From Lichina pygmaea (taxonomy: Eukaryota; Ascomycota; Lichinomycetes; Lichinales; Lichinaceae), in contig OY730175.1 of assembly GCA_963422465.1 (NCBI GenBank), positions 930,001 through 994,000 of the forward strand: a stretch of DNA of 64,000 nt, in the 5' to 3' direction. The notes beneath the pieces are model-generated. The model was given only the letters and a program-made list of their open reading frames with translations. It did no database searches and was not told the DNA's origin. Positions 22,901-31,990 of the stretch are shown here, piece after piece (position 1 is the stretch's first letter; each line of letters begins with the position of its first letter). The position numbers and the translations under genes were made by a program.

Positions 22901-24747
22901 CCAAGGCATCCCCAAATAGATATCCTGAGTGGCCAACTCGACAATATCAAGGTGGATCCTTTCAGCATAGTGTCCAGTAACTATTTCCATTGGCTGCGTC
23001 TCATGGCAGACTAGCTCTGTCTGTCCATTTGCTATTGCGAGCTGATAGGGCTGCTGCTTGCGTCTCCTTCCAGTGCTGAGGGTATCGTAAAGTTGTCTTG
23101 AGATGTAGTTTCCACTGGCTCCAGAGTCAACAAGTGCGTATGTCTGTACTGGCGTGTTGGCGTGTAGTGACACAGGCAATCGCAGGTGCTTTGCATTGCT
23201 AGGAGTCATGTTGTTGAGCTCCCGATGTCACCCCTTGACAAGGGAGTTCAGTCTTTTCCTGATCGAAGTGTCTTACCACTGACTGGGCAATGGGTCCAGC
23301 TATTCCCATCAGTTCTGAGGAATCCGTTCATGAATTTGTCTTGCTGATGCTTGTCACATCCAGGCTTGAGGCAGTACTGCTAATTGTCAACGTAGCAGTT
23401 GTAGTTGTTGCCTTGCTGTAGGAACATGAGGCGTTCGTGCCAATTATGTGTGTGCCCGGGGAATGCGGTGTGTTGGTGTTTGTCCCAAAGATAGATCTCA
23501 CACGCATCCTTCTCGCAATTGACCCAATGCTTGTGGCAGGTGGTGTGGTAGGGTGAATGTCCTCCGTACCTTCGTAGTTGTTTGTGGTAGGTGCAGTAGT
23601 GCTTTGTGCAAAACCTCCACTGTAGTTCACTGTGCTGTAGATTTCGTGGGTCCATGCTGTAAGCATAGCTTTCTTGTGGTATTTCTTCTTTGATAGACGT
23701 GGGTTTGTCTCAGTCCCCATCAGAGGTGGTTAAGGGCTCCTGTCCCTTGTCCTGACCTGTCTGTTCTGGTAGGTTCTTGCCTCCTGATGTTGCCAGTTGG
23801 TGGGCTGCTTCCAATGTCTGATTGTAGTTGTCCTATTGTTTGAGGGATAGCTGAGCCTCTCCTGGTGAGTCCTCTGGCTCGATGACATTCCAGTCTCCGT
23901 TGAGTGTATTAAGTTGCTGTCAGTGTACCTTGTTCTTTGAATGACAGTCTTTCGCCATGTGGCCTAGCTTGCCACAGGCATAGCACTTCAGTGCTTTCCC
24001 CTTTTTGTTGTTTCTTCCTTTTGTGAACCTTCCCTTGTGGTGGACTGCATCCAGTTCCATGGGTGCATAGCCATATGGGTCATGTGGTGGTGCCTTGTTA
24101 GGCAGCTTGTAGTGGTTGCTCACATGCCATGCGGGGTGGCTGTATCCTCTGTCGTGGCGTTTCTCCATCGCTCGCTTGAATAGCTTGTCATCAATGTTGA
24201 TTGCTTGTGCGATGAGTTTGTCCAGTGTGTCGACTGCTCATCCGTCAAAGGTGATTTCATCCTTCATGTTTTCCTTGAGTCCACGTCAGTACATGACCAT
24301 CAGGGCGTTGTCGTCCCAGTCAGTCAGTACTGAGTATTGTTTGAACTGCGTGGTGTACTCTGCGGCTGAGCGTTGTTGTTTGATGTGCTGGATCATTCGT
24401 ATAGCCACTTTGTCTTTGTTAGATAGTCCAAGGATCCTTTTGATCTTGTCCTTGAATTGTGTCCATTTTGTCATCTATTCTGTTGTGCCGTCGTGGTCTC
24501 TGTTTCCTGAGAGATGTTTGTTGACGTAGGGCTTGATCCATCGATAAGTATTGCCTCTCATGTAAGTGATTGCGAAGAGGGGCCACTTGTCCTTAGGCAG
24601 CTTTGTCTCTGGTTGGAATTGAAAGTAGACTTGGAGTTGCATGAGCCAGTCGTCAACCTTGTTCCTTTCGCCGTAGAACAGGTCTGGCTTGGTGACACTA
24701 ATCTTTCTATCTGGGAAGTTGGGGTTGGTTGCTCCTGAGGTACTCAT
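19910..24747 (-). pseudogene. Element 2 gag-pol remnant
   Basis: Gag starts at 24747 (MSTSGATNPNFPDRKISV). Recognisable parts follow the same order as element 1, ending with chromodomain motif YLVKWKGYPDSENTWEPL near 19910-20075. The RNase H region is one of the longest continuous pieces. About ten or more breaks in total. Confidence 0.9.
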
Positions 24748-24765
24748 CCTTGAGGGTCTTCAAAG

Positions 24766-25295
24766 TGTTGCGGTCTGTACTGTACTGTCCTATCCGAGTA
24801 TAGGATTAGGGTGAGAGGTGGAAGGCGGGTTGGTTCTCGCAGGAGAGGAGTGTCAAGGAGCGCGAAGGGGTTTGGTGGAATGTGGTGGTGGTGACACCTG
24901 ATCAACGGCTTCGTACAAAAGGATTGTATTAAAGTAGATCTAGTTGTCTGGATCACAACATGAGTTGAAGATGATCATTCCATAGGGGAACTATCACCGG
25001 ACTATATAGTGCCCAGTTCGTGAGCAGAGTGAGCTCTGCTCACTTTGCTCACTCAGTGAGATAAGTGAGCTCTGCTCACTTTGCTCACTTTTCATGCACG
25101 CTGCGGCGAGCTGGGTGAGCTCTGCTCACTTTGCTCACTTGTTTGTGCATATGCATGCTGCGGCGAGCACCCCCTGGTTTGTCTCGCCGGTCACGTGACT
25201 GGTTCCCGTGTCACGCTGTCTGGTACTTCCGTCCAGTATCCTGTCTGCTGCTTTCTGTGAGTATATAAAGACTGTGTTCCTTCTGGGTCGTAACA
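24766..25295 (-). repeat. 5' LTR of element 2 (530 bp)
   Basis: Matches the other LTRs. Its 50-bp repeat block has two units plus a shortened 36-bp one, which accounts for its length. Confidence 0.92.
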
Positions 25296-25330
25296 TTTTC
25301 TTTCTCTTTCTCTGGTTTTTTCTTTGACAT

Positions 25331-26018
25331 TATGTGATTTTGGGTGTCTTCCAGCAGTTCTTTTTGGCTGGGATTGGTGAGGCTCTTTTGGAGGCTTCTT
25401 CCAGTTGTTCGCAAAGGGTCACCTGGTTCCTAGCAGTAGTTGCACAATCCTGGGACCACTCCCCAAGACTGTACTTTCCTGGGCAGTCTTTTCCAACTAG
25501 ACTCTAGGGAAATCTGGTTGTATTAACTCAAGCTAGGGACCACACCCCCTGCCTGAGCTTTCCTAGAGTTTTTCAACTCTACCAGCACTAGAGGCAAGCT
25601 CTAAACCATTCCTCTTATCCTGGGAGCCCTGATCTCCTTGTTGGTGGGTGTTTCTCACTTTTAGGAGAGGTTTCGTGTTTTATCTCTGATAGACTGGGAG
25701 TGCTGGCTCAATCCTGAGTTTTAGTCTCAGGGCTGATTGTTCCAAGGTAGGTAGGGCTTTGCCCAGTCCTTCAGAATACCTCTGGTCCCTCTCACTCTTG
25801 TTGTGGCTGGGTGGTTGGTAGTTGAAGCAAGAAGACGTGAGTTCTGGGATCACAACTTTTGACCAATAGGCCTGCTTCAGAAAAGTGATGGGTTTTCACT
25901 CTTGGGAAGTGGGTGGTTTCAGCAAGCTTCACGACTGGTTTCCAGGACTTATGACCAAATCCGCTGGTTGTCAAAAGTGATGGTCCTTTGACGATGTGGT
26001 ACTGGGAAGAGTTTTTTC
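25331..26018 (-). other. LINE 5' UTR
   Basis: This sequence lies between the LINE ORF1 start and the right target duplication and has no long open frame. It extends to the exact 13-bp duplication, indicating the LINE kept most or all of its 5' end. Confidence 0.7.
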
Positions 26019-26031
26019 CACTTTACAACAT
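26019..26031. repeat. Right target-site duplication of the LINE (13 bp)
   Basis: CACTTTACAACAT, identical to 7514-7526. Confidence 0.9.
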
Positions 26032-27514
26032 ACAACAACACTGAACAGTGTCAGCACTACAAACTCGAGATCTACGCTCAAGGCTATAAAAGGAGAGATG
26101 CCCGCTGGGGAAACAGGACTGGCCATCAACAGTTTCAAAACACTCGAAACGCTCATAACATTCATAACACTCATAACGCTCACAACGCTCACAACGCTCA
26201 AAGTACTCGGAACATCATCTTGATGGCGCAAGAAAGGAGCCACTGTCAGGTTCCGTGCGACGGCCCGACAAGAACAGTCCCAACAAACGGAGATATCACC
26301 ACAAGAGAGCCGCAGCTAAAATCTGGCTGCACGGCGACGTCAATCCAGCTCGGCTCGTGCCTGAGATATCCGATTCCCTCACAGAAAAAGGATGATCAGC
26401 TTCACCGAAAGATCGTGTCGCCAAGCTGCCACATATCCCCCCGTTGATCCGTCTGGGGGAAAAGACTATCAGAGCCGTGTCATCACTGTCGTCACTGTCG
26501 TCACTGTCGTCACTCGTCGCATGTCATCGCTCGTCATATGTCATCACTGTCGTCAATATTAGCAGCAACGCTTCATGACAGACAAATGGATCGTGCTGGC
26601 GTGGTCCACGGCTCGGGGTAGTAGCTCCGTCACCATCACCACCACCATTACCACTGCTGTCACTGTCGCCGTCGTCCTCGTCGCCGAAGACTAATAGGTT
26701 GTGCTGGCGCGGTCCGCGGCTCGGAGTAGTAGCTCCATCACCGTCACCATCACCATCACCATTACCACCGCTGTCGCTGTCGCTGTCGCTATCGCTGTCG
26801 TCGTCGTCGAAGTATAAAGGCAGAGTCCCCGTCAGTGACGTCTAGCCACCGACGGGGCTCTGTCTGCGGTGACCCAGAAGAGGACTACATCTTTGCGGTT
26901 GTTGCTGTCGTGATCCTGTTGTGTTGTTTGATGTCTGGATGTTGGTGTTCATCGTCTGCTATTTATGTTGTCGTGTTCCGTCTCCTGTGGTCCGCTGGTT
27001 CATTGTTTTCTGCTCTGTGGTCCCATTGTTTGTGGGCTGTACGTACTCGAAAATTGCTTTGTTCTGTCATCTACTACTCCGTTGTCTTCTATATCCCGTT
27101 GTTTGGTGGTTCACTGTTCCCTGCTCTGAGCTCGTCGTCTGTGAAGGGCGCTCGTAATGCCATTGTGCCGGTCATCTTCCATTGTCTGTCTGTTCATTGT
27201 TTTCTGTTCTGGGGTGCTACGGGCTACGCTCCGTACATGCTACTGATTTGATGACCCTAAACGTAGTTTCAATAATGAACTAGGCATAGTTGAAGAAAGG
27301 AGTGGGTAGGCAAAAGATCGGTTCCGACGAGGAGATGTAAAAATTATAGTAGTAAGTAGTGGTATACTGCAGCTACGACGGCTGTTTGGTGCCGCGGCAC
27401 AACATCTTAGATTCGAGCGCTGAAGTCGGTCTGAACATTCAGGGCATGTCAAGCGCGACAAGAGCCGCAGCCGTGTGCGCTTCTCCCCGGGTTTGTAGGG
27501 GCTTGATTGCAGGG
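26032..27514. other. Repeat-rich spacer without a recognised gene
   Basis: Contents seen directly: a CTATAAAAGG box near 26085; a run of 10-bp-like units (CATAACACT, CACAACGCT) at about 26145-26200; CACTGTCGT triplet-type repeats at 26470-26560; and a tandem duplication with a 108-bp period (copies starting at 26593 and 26701) containing CACCAT and GTCGCT tracts. A phrase like GTTCATTGTTTTCTGCTCTG recurs loosely near 26998, 27107 and 27193. A hydrophobic frame at 26835-27251 has no recognisable domain. Confidence 0.6.
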
Positions 27515-29123
27515 TCACAGGAAAGGCCAGTCATGGTCGACAAGATCCTTCCAGGCCCTGAAACCGCCTCGGACGTCCTTGATCTCCCTTGTCCCGGACC
27601 GGTCCCAGCCGGCGGCGATCATTTTTGCGACGGCCACTTGTGAATCGTTCCCCACACGGCATATGACGTAGATGGGAGACCTGTAATTCACCGTCGTAGC
27701 TGTTGTTGTTGTCGACATTGGTATGTCGTGATCTTGAGCGCCTTCGCGGACTGATTTCCCCGACTGTATATCCGAGTACGGGATGTTGACGCTGCCAGAA
27801 AAGTTGGAGATGCCATAGTGTGTCGTCTCGCGCACGTCCACCAACACGTGCTTGATGCCAGCTTCTCGAATGTCTTTGTATTCTTCGACTGATATTCTTT
27901 GGTCCCCTTCTAGAGTGTTGATTGGATTCTGGGTACCGCACAGCTGGAGGTTGTGAGATGTACTCGCCCTTATGGAATCCAGCGTGACGGTTGCGTGTAC
28001 GGAGCAGGCCACACAGCAAGGCCGTCTCGACCGCAAGCGTAAGGTGCGGAACGGCTGAGCATGACATGCTGAAAACAGCATCATCGTCGGTTGCTTGGAG
28101 GGGGGGTTCGACTGATGTCCCACCGGCATAGCCGGGACCTTGGGCAGTGGCACAATCAATCGGATAGTTTCCAGAGCTTGATACACACCTAACATGCCCA
28201 CCACGGGGCCGAGGATACCACCCTCGTCACAAGAGGCAACCGTCGCCGCGGGGGGCGGCTTGGGAAAGATACAGCGGTAGCAGGGTCCGCCATCGGTGTT
28301 GCCCGCAGGCCGAGGAGGGTTGTTGAGCGCCATGAGCTGCCCTTCGGTGCCCAGAGCCGAGGCCGAGACCAGTCTTTTGTTCAGCAGCACAGCCGTGTCC
28401 GATATCAAGTATCGTGATGCTGGATTGTCGGTACAGTCGAGGATGATATCGTACGTCGATAAGATGTCCGGGGCTCTGGCTCCATCTAGCAGGTCATGAT
28501 GGAGGACGTATCGGATTCGCGGGTTTAGCCTGGCTCCGACGGACAAGTCAATGTCATACCAGGAAGCAAGGTTGGATACATACCAACTTTCGCAGGTAGA
28601 GTAGCACACTATCGATCTTCTTCATACCCAAGGTATCCGTGTTATGGACGACTTGGCGATGCAGGTTGGACAGCTCTACCGTATCTCCGTCCATCAACCC
28701 GAGCGTACCAACACCGGCGGCGGCCAAGTACATCGCCGCTGGACAACCAAGACCGCCAAGGCCGACTATCAAAACAGAGGCTCTTTTCAGCATGAGCTGG
28801 CCTATTTGGTAATGGGAGATCAGTCAAGGCTTCCCCAATCCTCTAGGCTTCTGCATGTCATGTCTACCTTCCAGTCCTACATCTGGCAGAATCATTTGAC
28901 GTCCATATCTGGTGTAATCCTCCAACGGCAGCTGCTGACTGCTGGTGTTGCTGTTAAGGAGTGCCCCATCGCCAGTTGCTTCATCCGTTGTTTGGGGTCC
29001 TTTGCGGTCTTGGACCGCGGCAAGCTCCAAGGCAGATAGCTCGGCCTTCAACCTTTCGATTTCGTCTTCTAGACTTGCAACGCGAGATCTCAAAATGTGG
29101 ATTCGCTCGTTGGAGTGGGTCAT
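27515..29123 (-). CDS. UBA4: UBA4/MOCS3-like adenylyltransferase and sulfurtransferase
   Basis: Uba4 activates the C-terminus of Urm1 (and MOCS2A-type proteins) by adenylation, then thiocarboxylates it for tRNA thiolation and urmylation in the cytosol. Exons: 29123-28868, 28801-28588 and 28529-27515; introns are 66 and 58 bp; 494 residues. The N-terminus is a coiled coil ([20 protein letters not shown]), then [20 protein letters not shown]. The ThiF domain has [24 protein letters not shown] and [11 protein letters not shown]. Zinc cysteines are in CYRCIFP and CCVAC. The adenylation-domain Cys is in [12 protein letters not shown], and the C-terminal rhodanese has its active-site loop [12 protein letters not shown]. 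The second donor (GTTGGT) is weak but gives [12 protein letters not shown] in frame; the stronger nearby GTATGT does not keep phase. It lies downstream of RAD10 on the same strand. Confidence 0.93.
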
Positions 29124-29600
29124 GTCGTTGTGAGATTTTGATATAAACCAAGAAGCTTGTGCAGCTGGGAAGGACGCCGGCTGACTAAAAGTCGATCGAT
29201 ACGCAAAGCCAAATCATCCACAAAAAAGCTACCGTTCCTTCTTTCCTCCTTCTCGCCCGTCTCTCTCTCTTTCGTTCTACGTAACGTACCGTTCTGTAAA
29301 ACGTACTGCACAGTAAGATCGAGGCTCCTACTTGATGCGGTACGCCTTCTACATTGACAACCGGATCTTTCCCTTGATTTAGTTCTTGCTGTGCTATTAC
29401 TGCTGGTGTTGGTAATGATCTAATAAAAATGGCAGCTGCCACCAGGATCTGTCATTCACGTTCTGTCAAAGTCTGATACAATTCAAATCAAAAGGTCAAG
29501 CGGCATGTGATTTCAGCTCATGACTGTTGAGCGACCAGGCGACTGGTCAGCGTGCGACGTCGGCGTCGTACGGAAGAGGCTCCCAGCGCGTAAGACTCTC
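29124..29600. promoter_or_regulatory. UBA4 upstream region and RAD10 3' flank
   Basis: This 477-bp gap lies between two genes on the same strand and must hold the RAD10 terminator and the UBA4 promoter. No specific element was recognised. A TCTCTCTCTTTC pyrimidine run occurs near 29260. Confidence 0.4.
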
Positions 29601-30890
29601 TTAATTCTCTCGTAACCTAGCCAGGGCTGCCAGGATGCCGTCGTTCATTCCCGTTGCGTCGTCTTCCTTTGCTGCCGGTGCTGGTGCTGGTGCTTGGTTT
29701 CTTGGGTTCGGCTTTGTTGCTGCTGGTGCTAGTGAATTTCTAGCAGCCTTGGTTTGGTCGTTGACATCATCACGACCTTCTTCACCGCTTCTGATGTGGC
29801 TGATTGGCCGAGGTCGAGCCTTCGCCGCTTCCTGTCGTCGCTGTTCTTGTTCGAGCAAAGACGCTTGTAGAGCTTCTTCCTCGTCCAGATCGGGACGGTG
29901 CAGTTCCATCCCTCGTTCGTCCACGCCCGATGACATCGTGGCGCTGAGAACTGGTCGACTGGGAGCACCCCCTGTTGGAACAGTTCTCCTGGATCCGTCC
30001 ACCACCTGATCCTCATCCACCAAGCGAACGTCCTCGTCGTCATCCACCACGCCGAGCGCATCCCCGATCCGGTGAGGGCGGAGTCCCGGCGCAACACCTC
30101 TCTTCTGGGCTTTTCTGACCCGGAACCCCTCTCGAACGGCCGAATGCCAGCTCGAAACCTTCTTGTCGCCCCAGCCGCCCAGCAGCACGATCTCTTCTGG
30201 CTGCGCGTTGATGGCCGCTCGCAGACTGCCAAAGTTGCCGACGAGACTGATGGTGTCGGTCTTGTTGATGCTCTTCGGCCCCGTCACGAACTCGACCAGC
30301 TTCTCGCTGTAGCTCGTGGCCTGCTGGCCACGGATCGAGCTGGGCGGCGCGTGCTCGTAGCTCTTGTACAACGACAGATATCGGCCGGCCTCGGCGGCGC
30401 TCCAGCACAGCATCAGCGTGAGATTGTTGATGAGGCTCGTCTTGGACAGCTCCTTCAGGGGATCCTCGTGGTTGTCGATATCGACCATGACCAGCAGCAC
30501 CCGCAGCCGGTACTTTCCCGCGACGCCCCGGATGCGCGAGTAGATGTACTCCGGGTGGAGACGATGGTACTTGAGCGACAGAAACAGCGCGCAGCTCGTC
30601 GCTCCCAGGACGTAGTCGGCCGGTATGTCGGAGTACTCCCACGGCACAGACTGGATATTGTTCAGGATGGGATTGCCCTTCTGCCGCGGAGACACCAGGA
30701 TCGAGCTGGGGCCCTGGCGTGTCGGCAGCGCTTGAGGCGTCGGTTGCTGGACCTTAGGCCTTCCTGGTTGAGCCTGGGCCTGGGCCTGGGCCCGAGGCTG
30801 AGGTTGCGGCGTCCGAGTCGCGGAGGCGACAGGAGGCCGTCTCAGAATCGGCCCATCGGTCTCCTGCAACGCTGGACCCTTGTTATCCAT
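29601..30890 (-). CDS. RAD10: RAD10/ERCC1, structure-specific endonuclease subunit
   Basis: Partner of Rad1/XPF in nucleotide excision repair and single-strand annealing; it binds DNA and stabilises the nuclease (family knowledge). It is a single exon of 429 residues with ATG at 30890. Residues 1-62 are a Pro/Gln/Ala-rich disordered leader. The central domain (about 63-180) starts SSILVSPRQKGNPILNNI and includes VPWEYSDIPADYVLGAT and YHRLHPEYIYSRI. The tandem helix-hairpin-helix region is about 190-257 (ISLVGNFGSLRAAI, EIVLLGGWGDKKV), which is the Rad1-binding part. The remaining 170 residues are an acidic, low-complexity fungal extension. It is divergent from MED19. Confidence 0.95.
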   Translation of the reverse strand: MDNKGPALQETDGPILRRPPVASATRTPQPQPRAQAQAQAQPGRPKVQQPTPQALPTRQGPSSILVSPRQKGNPILNNIQSVPWEYSDIPADYVLGATSCALFLSLKYHRLHPEYIYSRIRGVAGKYRLRVLLVMVDIDNHEDPLKELSKTSLINNLTLMLCWSAAEAGRYLSLYKSYEHAPPSSIRGQQATSYSEKLVEFVTGPKSINKTDTISLVGNFGSLRAAINAQPEEIVLLGGWGDKKVSSWHSAVREGFRVRKAQKRGVAPGLRPHRIGDALGVVDDDEDVRLVDEDQVVDGSRRTVPTGGAPSRPVLSATMSSGVDERGMELHRPDLDEEEALQASLLEQEQRRQEAAKARPRPISHIRSGEEGRDDVNDQTKAARNSLAPAATKPNPRNQAPAPAPAAKEDDATGMNDGILAALARLREN

Positions 30891-31990
30891 GAGGCGCGGA
30901 ACTGAAGATGATGCCGGTCAAGGGGTCCAATCCACCGGGCCACGTGACGTCCAGCTGGGCTCTCATCATGCAGTCAAACGGGGGCGACAGGCCGATCCCA
31001 GTCTAGTGGTAAGACTGGATCCTCCATTGTCAGTGCAGTCGTTCATTGGGACAGATGCCAAGGACCCGTTACCTTGGCCCGGTTGCAGTAGCTAGACCTT
31101 GTTGTACGCATGGAACAAAGGACACATCGTGCATCCGAGATGATGAAGTGCAACTGTTGATTGTGCGTACTCGTAAGTAAGTACCGTGAATCTACAGTAC
31201 TGTGCGGCCTTTCGGTGACTTCGCATCGCCAGAGGGGATTATGTCCAACGTGATTGGCCTGATTGATTGATGACTCAGCATTTACATAATCCGATCCTGC
31301 CCCGTGACTTTATCCGTTCGCGATAAAGTCGGCTTTCGGGAGTCAAGCCCGGAATCTAATGCTGAAACAGGACTACTTTCATTCACCCTGCTTTTACGGT
31401 GCTAGGAAAGGTACTCGCAGCAGAACCGCCAATCCCTTCCTACCTTCACCTTCCCCCACCGCGACAGCCCAAGACCAAATCAATCAAGATCACGAACCGC
31501 CCGGTCAGGACGTCACCGATGTCTTCGACCTTGCTCAACTACCGACAACCCATCGTCACCAGACAGCTTTACCGCAAACGTGCTACGGAGAGACGACGGA
31601 GATATTAGCGGAGCGATCATCGGTTTACGGGGCCCCTAGGGCCTCTGTCGGCCCGGATCTCCTTGGCGGCTACCTCGTCTTCCGCAGCTTCGGCTGTCGG
31701 TCGCCCATCCGTCCATTCGGTCGTCAGACGAAATCACCCAACCTCGTTCCTTGTCGGTAGAGATTCTGTCGGCCATCAACTGTTCGCTGCCACTTGCATC
31801 TCCCATACCACCTCGGCTTTTTGGGCCGTCGGAGTTGATCGTCGCAAGTCGCGATTAGGTTTCTCTGACAGGACCCATCAGCAGCCATCGGCGTCACGGC
31901 TTGGTTGAACGCCACTCACTTACCTTGCCATATCACCACCGAGAAGGAACCAGGCCAGGCTTCTTCAGCTGGGCCGTCGAGGCGACGCCC
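30891..31990. promoter_or_regulatory. Divergent region between RAD10 and MED19
   Basis: This 1.1-kb gap lies between two start codons on opposite strands. Short frames at 31359-31908 have no recognisable motif and overlap what may be the MED19 5' UTR, which could be spliced. No promoter box was assigned. Confidence 0.45.

Larger units (their letters stand above)
18781..25295 (-). mobile_element. LTR element 2: sister chromovirus inserted in LINE ORF1, broken
   Basis: A second copy of the same family, 6,515 bp on the minus strand. Its 5' LTR is 24766-25295 and 3' LTR 18781-19424. The target duplication TTTTC lies at 18776-18780 and 25296-25300. Part order is as in element 1: Gag from 24747, CCHC knuckle near 23944-23985, protease near 23125, reverse transcriptase about 22600-21860, RNase H about 21780-21284, integrase about 21260-20550 and chromodomain near 19910-20075. 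The opposite-strand Zn2Cys6-like frame starts at 19468. The element has about ten or more breaks, several in the same places as in element 1. Sequence identity to element 1 is high over its whole length, with nearly all differences transitions. Confidence 0.93.
17560..25330 (-). pseudogene. LINE ORF1: Gag-like protein with zinc knuckles, interrupted
   Basis: The likely start is ATG 25330 (MSKKKPEKEKEN). The frame is cut almost at once by LTR element 2 and resumes at 18780. The body includes a coiled-coil-like stretch, an RNA-binding-like middle (residues SPRIFPVLVYGV) and C-terminal knuckles CYKCARFGHQARTC, CTACGGKHARRDC and CANCEGNHPAWSKSC. A stop near 17668 follows the third knuckle, and short open pieces continue towards ORF2. 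One earlier stop lies near 18660. The protein would bind LINE RNA in the ribonucleoprotein (family knowledge). Confidence 0.8.
7527..26018 (-). mobile_element. Tad1-type LINE, near full length, interrupted by two LTR elements
   Basis: This is a non-LTR retrotransposon on the minus strand, about 5.54 kb once the two nested LTR elements and their 5-bp duplications are subtracted. Its parts are: 3' tail and 3' UTR 7527-7871 (A-rich tail of the TAAAA type next to the left duplication), ORF2 3' part 7872-9161, ORF2 5' part from 15591 to 17407, ORF1 from about 17560 to 18780 and 25301-25330, and 5' UTR about 25331-26018. The 13-bp duplication on both sides indicates one intact insertion. ORF1 carries CCHC knuckles; ORF2 carries an endonuclease and a reverse transcriptase. 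No RNase H domain was recognised after the reverse transcriptase. Placement in the Tad1 clade is inferred from domain order and fungal host. Confidence 0.9.

Noticed and set aside
26835-27251. 138-residue hydrophobic frame
   Set aside because: Composition comes from TGTT/CTGT-rich repeats; no conserved motif, signal or splice-supported extension.
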